From: Marinobacter vulgaris
GTDB lineage: Bacteria; Pseudomonadota; Gammaproteobacteria; Pseudomonadales; Oleiphilaceae
Length of the DNA stretch: 64,000 nucleotides
NCBI RefSeq assembly: GCF_003344045.1
Contig: NZ_QFWX01000004.1
Location: 1-64,000 of the forward strand
Direction: 5' to 3'
The translations under genes were made by a program, and so were the position numbers. Below the pieces are notes generated by a model. That model was not told where the DNA came from and did no database searches. It worked only from the letters and a program-made list of their open reading frames with translations. Shown here piece after piece: positions 45,465-53,949 of the stretch (position 1 is the first letter of the stretch; every line of letters starts with the position of its first letter).

Positions 45465-46030
45465 AGTCTTAATTTTTTATATTTTCTAGTTACTTAGGAA
45501 TACGCGTCGATACATTCGAATTAAAGGGTGTAAGTATCTTCGACAACGGAAAAGAGTAAATGCATCGCATTATACGCCATGTGTTTTTTTGCGCGGCATT
45601 TTAGTAACGACGATCAAATCACAGCAACTCGAATTGATCGACTTATAACTAACATGGATACTAAAATGGCATTTTAATGCAAGAACGGATACTGATTCCG
45701 TAAATTATACTGACACCAGCAGGGGACTCGATTTATAACGTTTACCGTAGTTGATCCTCTCCGAACAGTTGAACTCTGAAAAGAGCCTGAAATCCTCAAT
45801 TTGTCGTCCTCATGTCGGGAATATTTACACTTCTGATATCTTGCTGAAATGAATTGTCTCCAGTTCGGTCGGAGTCAGGTGCTGACTATGCGCATGGTAG
45901 CCTGGCGCATAACCTGTTACTTACTAACCGGCTTCAGATTGGGAAAGATATGTCATCTTTCTTTACACAATCGTGCGGTGAGAACATCTAAATAATCGTA
46001 TGCATCTGATAAATATATTTTTTATTGTTC
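45465..46030. other. Long intergenic region between two divergent PEP-CTERM genes
   Basis: No gene is visible in these 566 bases. An inverted repeat, TATGCGC (45887-45893) and GCGCATA (45905-45911), lies about 120-145 bases upstream of the -24 element of the gene at 46095, a usual distance for an activator of sigma-54 RNA polymerase. Otherwise the stretch is AT-rich and unassigned. Confidence 0.45.
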
Positions 46031-46046
46031 TGGCATGACACGTGCT
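46031..46046 (+). promoter_or_regulatory. Sigma-54 promoter of the PEP-CTERM gene at 46095
   Basis: TGGCATGACACGTGCT agrees with TGGCAYRN4TTGCW except for one base, with GG and GC correctly spaced. The expected transcript starts near 46057, giving a leader of about 38 bases with CGGAG before the ATG. Confidence 0.75.
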
Positions 46047-46094
46047 ATTTACTCCTCGTTCGAAACACAACCTGAGCAGTAAACGGAGTAAACC

Positions 46095-46727
46095 ATGAAC
46101 AAATGTAGTCAAATTGTTGCTGGTGCAGCAGTCAGTCTGTTTGCAGGCGCGGCCTCTGCGTCGCTGATCATCGATAATTCCACATCGGGTTACTACAACG
46201 ATAGCCTGGGCGACCTTGCTAGCACTTACGGACCGAATTCACTCTTTTTTCCAGGTGCTAACGTTTCCGAAGGTGACCCGACCCAGAATCCGATTGCCGA
46301 ACCCACCTTGGACCAAACGTCTGAGCTTGGCGGCTGGCTTAGTGGTGATTTCACCAATTCCGAGTGGCAGGGCCCAAGAGCTATTCCACCCACCTGGGCT
46401 GTGAATACGGAAACTGCAGTCGCTTATGAATTTACGCTGAGCGAGTCGTCTTATGTAAACGTCAATGTTGGCGTCGATAATGGCATTTACGCCTGGTTCA
46501 ATGGCGACTACGCCTTCGGTGCGATGCGCAGTGGAGGTGCATTTGCCAACGAATACAGCTTTGGCACAACGCTTTCTGCAGGCACTCATTATCTGCAGCT
46601 ACTCAGAGAGGACCATGGCGGCAGCACGGGTTACATAATTTCTGCTACAGCCGTACCTGAGCCTGCAACATTGGCGCTAATGAGTCTTGGACTGCTTGGT
46701 CTTGGTTTCTCTCGCCGCAAGGCCTGA
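46095..46727 (+). CDS. PEP-CTERM sorting-domain protein
   Basis: A 210-residue exported protein. The signal peptide (MNKCSQIVAGAAVSLFAGAASA) ends near residue 22. The mature part is rich in Gly, Ser, Asn, Tyr and Trp and looks beta-structured (YVNVNVGVDNGIYAWFNGDYAFG; GTHYLQLLREDHGG). The C-terminal signal is VPEPATLALMSLGLLGLGFSRRKA (from 187). It differs from the two THxN proteins on each side. The mature domain has a layout similar to short PEP-CTERM proteins that may bind carbohydrate, but I cannot name a family. The gene is controlled by a near-perfect sigma-54 promoter and ends at a bidirectional terminator. Confidence 0.92.
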   Translation: MNKCSQIVAGAAVSLFAGAASASLIIDNSTSGYYNDSLGDLASTYGPNSLFFPGANVSEGDPTQNPIAEPTLDQTSELGGWLSGDFTNSEWQGPRAIPPTWAVNTETAVAYEFTLSESSYVNVNVGVDNGIYAWFNGDYAFGAMRSGGAFANEYSFGTTLSAGTHYLQLLREDHGGSTGYIISATAVPEPATLALMSLGLLGLGFSRRKA

Positions 46728-46744
46728 TTGATATAGCACAAATG

Positions 46745-46775
46745 AAAAAAACCGGGGCATCTGCTCCGGTTTTTT
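46745..46775. terminator. Bidirectional terminator between convergent PEP-CTERM genes
   Basis: A run of seven A, CCGGGGCA (46752-46759), a 2-base loop, TGCTCCGG (46762-46769) and a run of six T form a hairpin of about 14 pairs including A-T pairs and one G-T pair. It lies between the stops at 46727 and 46787. Confidence 0.88.
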
Positions 46776-46786
46776 CTTTTTGAATA

Positions 46787-47629
46787 TTATGCAGTGGCTA
46801 CTTTTTTCCTACGTGAGAGCGCGAACCCGGCAAGACCGAGGCCCATCAGCGCAAGTGTACCCGGCTCAGGAACGCTTACTGGCGACGAGGCAATACGGAA
46901 GCGGGTCTGAAAAGCATTTTCCTGATCTTCGATTGTCTGAAGGCCAACGCAGTCAGATGGGGCACCAGCCACCTCACAGGTTTCCCCTAGAGCGAACAGG
47001 CTTTCCAACTCAAGGAAAACCGTGTAGCTGTAGTCGTCGATAGTGAATGATGGTGACGCGATCTCAAACCAACCGTCTACGTTCTTGGAACCGCCCAACT
47101 CGTCGATATTATCAATGGTGAAAATGTCATCACAGGCTTTCGGCGACGAGCCTGCAAAACAGCTGCCGGCATTGTTCTGCGTTTCAATAAACGACGTCTT
47201 GAACGTAAGATCATCCAGCCTCTGGACGTCACCGGTGTCCGGCGTTGCCGCATTCAGCGTCAGGGATGAAATAAGATCGAAGCTGGTCAGCGTCGTGTAG
47301 CTGGCCCCAATGATATTGTTGGTATGAGTGAAGGTTCCACCATTAACGTAACCACCATTAGTGATCAGGCCACCTGTGGCCGATACGTCTTCGATTGCAA
47401 CCGATGACCGATCACCGGTATTAGCGAGATCCGTATTGCCCCAAGACAGGTTATGGTCTTCTTCGACGGTTGTGCCGCCTGAGCCGCCACCATTGAATTG
47501 CGCGTTGGTCAGGGTGTTGTCGACGTTATAACCCCACTCGGTAATCTCGGCTGCGTTGACAGATTGCACACCCAGTGCAAAAGGCACAACAAGCGTCGAT
47601 AAGAGCGTTCTTTTAAGTGCAATATTCAT
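46787..47629 (-). CDS. THxN-family PEP-CTERM protein, second copy
   Basis: A 280-residue paralogue of the protein at 44544-45377. The signal peptide (MNIALKRTLLSTLVVPFALG...) is almost the same, FTHTNNII carries the THxN motif at 101-104, and the tail is VPEPGTLALMGLGLAGFALSRRKK (from 253). The middle differs enough that the duplication is not very recent, with a Gly-rich insert (GGGSGGTTVEEDH) near residue 47. Expected processing and anchoring are by exosortase XrtA. A sigma-54 promoter at 47698-47713 and an SD-like AAGGA before the ATG match the first copy. It converges with the gene at 46095. Confidence 0.93.
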   Translation of the reverse strand: MNIALKRTLLSTLVVPFALGVQSVNAAEITEWGYNVDNTLTNAQFNGGGSGGTTVEEDHNLSWGNTDLANTGDRSSVAIEDVSATGGLITNGGYVNGGTFTHTNNIIGASYTTLTSFDLISSLTLNAATPDTGDVQRLDDLTFKTSFIETQNNAGSCFAGSSPKACDDIFTIDNIDELGGSKNVDGWFEIASPSFTIDDYSYTVFLELESLFALGETCEVAGAPSDCVGLQTIEDQENAFQTRFRIASSPVSVPEPGTLALMGLGLAGFALSRRKKVATA

Positions 47630-47697
47630 ATTAATCTTTCCTTGATTATGGGTGCTGACAAAGTTTTAAATTATGCGCGTCAACGACTACAAGGATA

Positions 47698-47713
47698 AGC
47701 ACAATATATGCCA
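47698..47713 (-). promoter_or_regulatory. Sigma-54 promoter of the second THxN PEP-CTERM gene
   Basis: On the minus strand TGGCATATATTGTGCT matches TGGCAYRN4TTGCW at all defined positions but one. The transcript should start near 47688, about 58 bases before the ATG. Confidence 0.75.
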
Positions 47714-47782
47714 TTAATTTTTAAATGTTATATTTCATGAAATTATAGATTTTATTATTAAGATATATATACGTGTGTAATT

Positions 47783-47797
47783 ATATTCGACGAATAT
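47783..47797. promoter_or_regulatory. Perfect palindrome upstream of the THxN gene promoter
   Basis: ATATTCG-A-CGAATAT is a 15-base perfect inverted repeat about 70 bases upstream of the -24 element. A similar palindrome, ATATCG-A-CGATAT, lies further away near 47951-47963. Sites of this form and distance are typical for NtrC-type activators, but the binding protein is not known. Confidence 0.4.
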
Positions 47798-47964
47798 TAC
47801 TTATAGACGGGCATATTTAGTCGTTATGTACTTTAAGGCGGGATATAATATTTTTTATTTTTTAAATAAATCGCTATAATAATCTGTTTTATTATTTTAC
47901 TTGAATTAGCAATGCTTTATAAAAAATAATTACTGAGAAATGCGTAAATTATATCGACGATATT

Positions 47965-48003
47965 AAAAAAACGGGGGAATATCACTGATATTCCCCCGTT
48001 TTC
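47965..48003 (-). terminator. Rho-independent terminator of the prp operon
   Basis: ACGGGGGAATATCA and TGATATTCCCCCGT form a long hairpin with a run of seven A on the left, which is a T-run for minus-strand transcripts. It lies about 29 bases past the prpF stop and separates the prp operon from the PEP-CTERM island. Confidence 0.9.
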
Positions 48004-48031
48004 TTGAAGGACGTTTACATTGACACTTCCA

Positions 48032-49210
48032 TCAGAAACTGTCGCCGGGCACCCTTACCCAACCCTCCATAAGCACTCGCGCACTGCGGCTCATAATCGC
48101 TTTGGTGGCGGTCCACTGACCGTTAACCTGGCTGGCCTCTGCACCCACCTGCAGGGTGCCGGATGGGTGGCCGAAGGTTACCGACGCCCGATCGCCACCG
48201 CCTGCTGCCTGGTTGACCAACGTGCCGGGTACCGCCGCGGCAGTGGCAATCGCTACGGCGGCTGTGCCCATCATGGCGTGGTGGAGCTTGCCCATGGACA
48301 GGGCCCGCACCAGTACGTCCACATCCCCTGCCCCGATGGTTTTTCCGCTTGAGGACACGTATTCCGAAGGCTTGGCCACAAAGGCGACCTTGGGGGTGTG
48401 CTGGCGGCTGGCTGCCTCTTCGAGGTTCTGGATCAGGCCCATTTTAAGGGCGCCATGGGCGCGGATGATTTCGAACATGGTCAGAGCTTCAGGATTGCTA
48501 TTGATATAATCCTGCAGCTCTGTGCCCTTGTAACCGATGTCTTCGGCATTCAGGAATATGGTGGGAATACCGGCGTTGATCATGGTGGCCTTAAGCGTGC
48601 CTATGTCCGGCACTTCCAGGTCGTCTACCAGGTTGCCGGTGGGGAACATGGCACCCTCGCCGTCAGCGGGATCCATGAACTCCACCTGCACTTCGGCAGC
48701 CGGGAAGGTCACACCATCAAGCTCGAAATCACCGGTTTCCTGCACTTCGCCGTTGGTGATGGGAACCCGTGCGATGATGGTTTTTTTGATGTTGGCCTGC
48801 CAGATGCGAACGGTGGCGGTGCCGTTTTCCGGGATGCGATCTTTGGCAACAAAGCCTCCATTGATGGCGAACGCGCCTACCGCCGCGGTGAGGTTCCCGC
48901 AGTTGCCGCTCCAGTCGACAAAGGGTTTGTCGATGGAAACCTGACCGAACAGGTAATCCACATCGTGGTCCGGCTGCGTGGGTGCGGCCAGGATGACGGT
49001 TTTGCTGGTGCTGGAAGTAGCGCCTCCCATGCCGTCGATCTGTTTCTGGTATGGATCGGGGCTGCCAATGACACGCAGCAGAAGCTTGTCCCGGGCTTCA
49101 CCCGGGGTTTGGCAGGATTCCGGGAGATCCTGCAGGCGGAAGAACACGCCTTTGCTGGTGCCGCCACGCATGTAGGTGGCGGGGATTTTGATTTGAGGTT
49201 TGTGTGTCAT
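48032..49210 (-). CDS. prpF: 2-Methylaconitate cis-trans isomerase PrpF
   Basis: A 392-residue member of the PrpF/diaminopimelate-epimerase fold family, which isomerises 2-methylaconitate made by AcnD. The opening IPATYMRGGTSKGVFFRLQDLP (about 9-30) is the family signature. Further blocks are VDWSGNCGNLTAAVGAFAI (about 103-121), with the Cys region, and ASVTFGHPSGTL near the C-terminus. The frame is open to 49306, but ATG 49210 overlaps the acnD stop as ATGA and gives the normal start, so I used it. It is the last gene of the gntR-prpB-prpC-acnD-prpF operon, followed by a strong terminator. Confidence 0.95.
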   Translation of the reverse strand: MTHKPQIKIPATYMRGGTSKGVFFRLQDLPESCQTPGEARDKLLLRVIGSPDPYQKQIDGMGGATSSTSKTVILAAPTQPDHDVDYLFGQVSIDKPFVDWSGNCGNLTAAVGAFAINGGFVAKDRIPENGTATVRIWQANIKKTIIARVPITNGEVQETGDFELDGVTFPAAEVQVEFMDPADGEGAMFPTGNLVDDLEVPDIGTLKATMINAGIPTIFLNAEDIGYKGTELQDYINSNPEALTMFEIIRAHGALKMGLIQNLEEAASRQHTPKVAFVAKPSEYVSSSGKTIGAGDVDVLVRALSMGKLHHAMMGTAAVAIATAAAVPGTLVNQAAGGGDRASVTFGHPSGTLQVGAEASQVNGQWTATKAIMSRSARVLMEGWVRVPGDSF

Positions 49211-51804
49211 GCCGCACCCTCGGACTGCAGGAAATCCTCGGCAAACCGCTGCAGAACCCCACCGGCACTGTAGATGGACACCTCTTCCGCGGTGTCCAGC
49301 CTGCAAATCACCGGTACACGTTCGGTATCGCCGTTCTTGCGGTGAATGACCAGCGTGAGTTCGGCGCGGGGCGAAGGCGTGCCCTCCACATCGAAGGTTT
49401 CGGTGCCGTCAATGTCCAGCGTTTTGCGGGTGGTGCCTTCTTCGAACTGCAGCGGCATCACGCCCATGCCCACCAGGTTGGTGCGGTGGATGCGCTCAAA
49501 GCCTTCAGCGACAATTGCTTCCACGCCGGCCAGGGCGACACCTTTGGCGGCCCAGTCGCGGGAGGAGCCCTGGCCGTAATCGGCGCCGGCAATGATGATC
49601 AGCGGCTGCTTGCGTTCCATATAGGTTTCAATGGCTTCCCACATGCGGGTGACCTTGCCTTCCGGCTCGATCCGCGCCAGGGAACCCTGCTTCACGTTGC
49701 CGTTTTCGTCCCGGACCATTTCGTTGAACAGTTTCGGGTTGGCGAAGGTGGCACGCTGCGCCGTGAGGTGATCGCCACGGTGTGTGGCGTAAGAATTGAA
49801 GTCTTCCTCCGGCACGCCCATTTTGTGCAGGTACTCACCGGAGGCGCTATCCATCAGGATGGCATTGGATGGCGACAGGTGGTCCGTGGTGATGTTGTCC
49901 GGCAGCACGGCCAGCGGGCGCATGCCCTTGAGGGTCTTCTCACCCACCATGCCACCTTCCCAGTAGGGCGGGCGACGGATGTAGGTGCTCTGGGGGCGCC
50001 AGTCGTAGTTCGGGTTGGTGTTGGCCTGTGCGTCCCGGGTGATGTCGAACATCGGAATGTAGGTGCTGCGGAACTGCTCCGGCTTGACGCTGGATTTGAC
50101 GATGGCGTCGATTTCGGCGTCATCCGGCCAGATGTCCTTCAGGGTGACGGGATTGCCGTCTTTGTCGTAGCCGAGGGCATCTTTTTCGATGTCGAAGCGG
50201 ATGGTGCCGGCAATGGCGTAGGCGACCACCAGCGGCGGTGATGCCAGGAACGCCTGCTTGGCGTATGGATGGATCCGCCCGTCAAAGTTCCGGTTACCGG
50301 ACAGCACGGCGGTGGAGTAGAGGTCGCGATCCATGATTTCCTTCGAGATTTCCGGATCCAGGGCGCCGCTCATACCGTTACAGGTGGTGCAGGCAAAGGC
50401 CACGACGCCAAAGCCGAGCTGTTCCAGTTCCGGCAGCAGCTTGGCTTCTTCCAGATACATTTTCACCGTCTTGGAACCCGGCGCCAGGGAGGTTTTCACC
50501 CAGGGCTTGCGGGTCAGGCCCAGCTTGTTGGCGTTGCGGGCAATCAGGCCGGCCGCGACCATGTTGCGGGGGTTGCTGGTGTTGGTGCAGCTGGTAATCG
50601 CGGCGATAATGCAGGCGCCGTCCGGCATCTTGCCTTCTTCCTTCTCCCACTTGCCGGCAATGCCACGCTCGGTCAGCTCGGAGGTGGGCAGATGGGCATG
50701 AGGGTTGGAAGGGCCAGCCAGGGTACGGGTGACCTTCGACAGGTCAAACGTCAGCACACGCTCATACTCGGCGTTTTTCATGCTGTCGGCCCACAGGCCG
50801 GTTTCCTTGGCATAGGTCTCAACCAGGGCAATCTGATCGTCTTCACGGCCGGTCAGCTTGAGATAGTCGATGGTCTGGCCATCGATGTAGAACATGGCCG
50901 CCGTGGCGCCGTATTCCGGGGTCATGTTGGAGATGGTCGCACGGTCGCCCACGGTGAGACTGTCGGCGCCTTCGCCGTAGAATTCCAGATAGGCACCGAC
51001 CACCCTTTCCTTGCGCAGGAATTCGGTGATGGCCAGGACCATATCGGTACTGGTGATGCCCGGCTGCAGCTTACCGGTCAGCTCCACACCCACAATGTCC
51101 GGCAGGCGCATCATTGACGCACGGCCCAGCATCACGCTTTCGGCTTCCAGACCACCAACGCCCACGGAGATAACACCCAACGCGTCCACCATCGGCGTGT
51201 GGCTGTCGGTGCCCACGCAGGTGTCCGGGAAGGCAACGCCGTCACGCGCCTGAACCACCGGCGACATCTTCTCCAGGTTGATCTGGTGCATGATGCCGTT
51301 GCCCGGAGGAATCACATCCACATTCTTGAACGCGGTCTTGGTCCAGTTGATGAAGTGGAAACGGTCGTCGTTACGGCGGTCTTCGATTTCGCGGTTCTTT
51401 TCAAAGGCGTCCTTCTCGAAACCGGCGTGCTCGACGGCCAGGGAGTGGTCGACGATCAGCTGGGTTGGAACAACCGGGTTAACCTTCGCCGGGTCGCCGC
51501 CCTTCTCCTTGATGGCGTCCCGCAGGCCGGCCAGGTCTACCAGGGCCGTCTGGCCGAGGATGTCATGGCAGACAACCCGTGCCGGATACCAGGGGAAGTC
51601 CAGATCACGCTTGCGTTCGATCAGCTGTTTCAGGGAGTTCGTCAGCATCTGCGGATCGCAACGGCGAACCAGCTGCTCCGCCAGGATTTTGGAGGTGTAC
51701 GGAAGCTTGTCGTAGGCGCCGGGCTGGATGTCTTCCACAGCCTGGCGGGTGTCGAAATAGTCCAGGTCGGTGCCTGGAAGGGGTTTGCGGTAATTTGTGT
51801 TCAT
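49207..51804 (-). CDS. acnD: Fe-S-dependent 2-methylcitrate dehydratase AcnD
   Basis: An 865-residue aconitase-superfamily enzyme that dehydrates 2-methylcitrate with a 4Fe-4S cluster. The cluster cysteines are visible in ITSCTNTSNPRNMVAAGL (about 410-427) and AFACTTCNGMSGALDPE (about 476-492). The active-site motifs GVGGLEAE and AGADYGQGSSRDWAAKG are also present. AcnD rather than AcnA is supported by the neighbouring prpF, which is needed for its product. ATG 51804 overlaps the prpC stop as ATGA, with GAGGAG 5 bases upstream; the in-frame start at 51828 is rejected. Long open frames on the opposite strand are GC-driven shadows. Confidence 0.95.
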   Translation of the reverse strand: MNTNYRKPLPGTDLDYFDTRQAVEDIQPGAYDKLPYTSKILAEQLVRRCDPQMLTNSLKQLIERKRDLDFPWYPARVVCHDILGQTALVDLAGLRDAIKEKGGDPAKVNPVVPTQLIVDHSLAVEHAGFEKDAFEKNREIEDRRNDDRFHFINWTKTAFKNVDVIPPGNGIMHQINLEKMSPVVQARDGVAFPDTCVGTDSHTPMVDALGVISVGVGGLEAESVMLGRASMMRLPDIVGVELTGKLQPGITSTDMVLAITEFLRKERVVGAYLEFYGEGADSLTVGDRATISNMTPEYGATAAMFYIDGQTIDYLKLTGREDDQIALVETYAKETGLWADSMKNAEYERVLTFDLSKVTRTLAGPSNPHAHLPTSELTERGIAGKWEKEEGKMPDGACIIAAITSCTNTSNPRNMVAAGLIARNANKLGLTRKPWVKTSLAPGSKTVKMYLEEAKLLPELEQLGFGVVAFACTTCNGMSGALDPEISKEIMDRDLYSTAVLSGNRNFDGRIHPYAKQAFLASPPLVVAYAIAGTIRFDIEKDALGYDKDGNPVTLKDIWPDDAEIDAIVKSSVKPEQFRSTYIPMFDITRDAQANTNPNYDWRPQSTYIRRPPYWEGGMVGEKTLKGMRPLAVLPDNITTDHLSPSNAILMDSASGEYLHKMGVPEEDFNSYATHRGDHLTAQRATFANPKLFNEMVRDENGNVKQGSLARIEPEGKVTRMWEAIETYMERKQPLIIIAGADYGQGSSRDWAAKGVALAGVEAIVAEGFERIHRTNLVGMGVMPLQFEEGTTRKTLDIDGTETFDVEGTPSPRAELTLVIHRKNGDTERVPVICRLDTAEEVSIYSAGGVLQRFAEDFLQSEGAA

Positions 51805-52931
51805 GTGCGCTCCTCGATCGGCACCCACTGTGAGTGCTCAGGGCCGTTGTAATCGGCGCTGGGGCGGATGATGCGGTTGTTTTCACGCTGCTCTTTCACG
51901 TGGGCGGTCCAGCCGGATACCCGGGACATCACGAAGATGGGGGTAAACAGTTCGGTTGGGATGCCCATGAAGTGGTAGGCGGACGCGTGGAAGAAGTCGG
52001 CGTTGCAGAACAGCTTCTTCTCGCGCCACATGACTTCCTCGCAGCGCACCGAGACCGGATACAACACGGTGTCACCAACTTCTTTGGCAAGCTTTTCCGA
52101 CCACTTCTTGATGATGGCGTTGCGTGGGTCAGACTCGCTGTAGACGGCGTGGCCGAAGCCCATGATCTTCTCTTTGCGCTCCAGCATGCCCATCAGGCCT
52201 TCTTCGGCTTCGTCCGGGGTCTTGAACTTCTGGATCAGCGCCATGGCGGCTTCGTTGGCGCCCCCGTGAAGCGGGCCGCGCAAGGTACCAATGGCCCCGG
52301 TCACACAGCTGTGGATATCAGACAGCGTGGAGGCGCAGACACGGGCGCTGAAGGTGGAGGCGTTGAATTCGTGCTCTGCGTAGAGAATCAGGGACACGTT
52401 CATGACCCGCTCATGCAGCTCATTGGGTTTCTTGCCATGAAGCAGCTCGAGGAAATGCCCCCCGATGGAATCCACGTCGCTGGCGGTATCGATGCGCACG
52501 CCTTCGTGGGCAAAGCGGTACCAGTAAGTGATGATGGCCGGGAACAGGGCAAGCATGCGGTCGATCTTGTCGTCCTGCTGGCTGAAGTCGGTCTCTGTTT
52601 CCAGGTTACCCAACATCGAGCAGCCGGTACGCATGACATCCATGGGATGGGCGTTTTTAGGAATATGCTCAAGTACGGTTTTCAGGGCGTAGGGCAGCTC
52701 GCGCAGGCCAACGAGCTTTTTCTTGTAGGCGTCCAGTTCCTGCCGGTTGGGCAGTTTGCCGCGCAGCAACAGGTAGGCCACTTCTTCAAACTGGGCGTTT
52801 TCGGCCAGATCGCTGATGTCATAACCGCGATAGGTCAGTCCCGTGCCCGACTGACCCACGGTGCATAGTGCGGTGACGCCGGCCACCTGCCCGCGAAGCC
52901 CAGCGCCTCCGAGTTTTTTTGCTTCAGCCAT
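51801..52931 (-). CDS. prpC: 2-Methylcitrate synthase PrpC
   Basis: A 376-residue citrate-synthase-family enzyme that condenses propionyl-CoA with oxaloacetate. The short type-II form and operon position distinguish it from citrate synthase GltA. Recognisable blocks are LTYRGYDISDLAENAQFEEVAYLLL (about 32-56), AEHEFNASTFSARVCASTLSD with the catalytic His, GPLHGGANEAAM (about 230-241), with His, and KIMGFGHAVYSESDPR (about 266-281), with Asp nearby. ATG 52931 has GGGGAG 7 bases upstream and gives MAEAKKLGG. It follows prpB after 102 bases containing a hairpin and overlaps acnD by 4 bases. Confidence 0.95.
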   Translation of the reverse strand: MAEAKKLGGAGLRGQVAGVTALCTVGQSGTGLTYRGYDISDLAENAQFEEVAYLLLRGKLPNRQELDAYKKKLVGLRELPYALKTVLEHIPKNAHPMDVMRTGCSMLGNLETETDFSQQDDKIDRMLALFPAIITYWYRFAHEGVRIDTASDVDSIGGHFLELLHGKKPNELHERVMNVSLILYAEHEFNASTFSARVCASTLSDIHSCVTGAIGTLRGPLHGGANEAAMALIQKFKTPDEAEEGLMGMLERKEKIMGFGHAVYSESDPRNAIIKKWSEKLAKEVGDTVLYPVSVRCEEVMWREKKLFCNADFFHASAYHFMGIPTELFTPIFVMSRVSGWTAHVKEQRENNRIIRPSADYNGPEHSQWVPIEERT

Positions 52932-53001
52932 GGTGTTACTCCCCCTCATTCTGATTCGGTTGTCGGATTATGCTTCGCTACTCCGACCTATGTTTTTTGC
53001 A

Positions 53002-53026
53002 CCCCTCTCCTCTAGAGGGAGAGGGG
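53002..53026. repeat. Hairpin between prpB and prpC
   Basis: CCCCTCTCC (53002-53010) and GGAGAGGGG (53018-53026) pair perfectly around TCTAGAG. There is no T-run on the minus strand after it, so it is more likely an mRNA-stability or processing element, or a dispersed palindromic repeat, than a terminator. Confidence 0.7.
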
Positions 53027-53033
53027 AAAGTGA

Positions 53034-53921
53034 TTAGCCTTTTTTCTGCTGGAACAACTCATCCAGCTTCTGCTCGAAGTCGTGGTAGTTCAGGAAGTCA
53101 TAAAGCTCCATCCGCGTCTGCATGAGGTCAACCACGTCTTTCTGATCGCCCTTCTCCAGGATGTTTTCGTACACCATCAGCGCGGCTTTGTTCATGGCGC
53201 GGAAAGCGCTCAGCGGGTACAGCACCATGCCGGCGCCGGCTTCAGCCAGCTCCTTGCGGTTGTACAGAGGCGTGGCGCCGAATTCGGTGATGTTGGCCAG
53301 TACCGGAACATCGAGGGCTTCGGAGAAGGCCTTGTAGTGCTCCAGTTCGGTGACGGCTTCTGCAAAGATGCCGTCGGCACCGGCTTCAATGCAAGCTTTG
53401 GCACGCTCGATGGCGGGCTCCAGACCTTCTTTCTGGAACGCATCGGTGCGGGCCATAATGAAGAAGTCGTCGTCTTCACGGGCATCCACCGCGGCCTTGA
53501 TGCGGTCGACCATTTCTTCCTGGGAGACGATTTCCTTGTTGGGGCGGTGGCCACAGCGCTTCTGGGCGACCTGGTCTTCAATGTGTACTGCCGCCGCACC
53601 GGCGCGTTCCATCTCCTTGATGGTGCGGGCAATATTGAAGGCGCCACCCCAGCCCGTGTCGATGTCCACCAGCAGCGGTACGTCAGTGGCAGCGGTAATG
53701 CGGCGAACGTCCTCAACCACGTCGTTCATGGTGGTAATGCCCAGATCCGGCAGGCCGTAGGAGGCGTTGGCAACGCCGCCGCCCGACAGGTAGATGGCCT
53801 GGTGGCCGACTTTCTCGGCCATCATGGCGGTGTAGGCGTTGATGGTGCCTACGATCTGCAGGGGATGGTTTTCTTTGAGGGCCTTGCGGAAGCGGGCGCC
53901 TGGGGATAGTTTTTTGGACAT
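53034..53921 (-). CDS. prpB: 2-Methylisocitrate lyase PrpB
   Basis: A 295-residue isocitrate-lyase-superfamily enzyme that splits 2-methylisocitrate to pyruvate and succinate. The catalytic loop [14 protein letters not shown] (about 120-133), with its Cys, and the metal-binding [17 protein letters not shown] (about 85-101) identify it, with [18 protein letters not shown] near residue 44. GAGG lies upstream of the ATG. It is the first enzyme gene after the GntR regulator (29 bases from its stop), and is followed by prpC. Confidence 0.96.
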   Translation of the reverse strand: MSKKLSPGARFRKALKENHPLQIVGTINAYTAMMAEKVGHQAIYLSGGGVANASYGLPDLGITTMNDVVEDVRRITAATDVPLLVDIDTGWGGAFNIARTIKEMERAGAAAVHIEDQVAQKRCGHRPNKEIVSQEEMVDRIKAAVDAREDDDFFIMARTDAFQKEGLEPAIERAKACIEAGADGIFAEAVTELEHYKAFSEALDVPVLANITEFGATPLYNRKELAEAGAGMVLYPLSAFRAMNKAALMVYENILEKGDQKDVVDLMQTRMELYDFLNYHDFEQKLDELFQQKKG

Positions 53922-53949
53922 GGTGTTGGCCTCGTTCGTTGTCGGTTTG

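Noticed and set aside
50269..52868. Long plus-strand frames opposite acnD and prpC (282, 217 and 344 codons)
   Set aside because: The minus-strand genes carry all catalytic motifs of AcnD and PrpC. The frames are codon-bias shadows.
53002..53026. Hairpin between prpB and prpC as a terminator
   Set aside because: On the transcribed strand it is followed by TGCAAAAAACA with no T-run, and the genes downstream belong to the same pathway.
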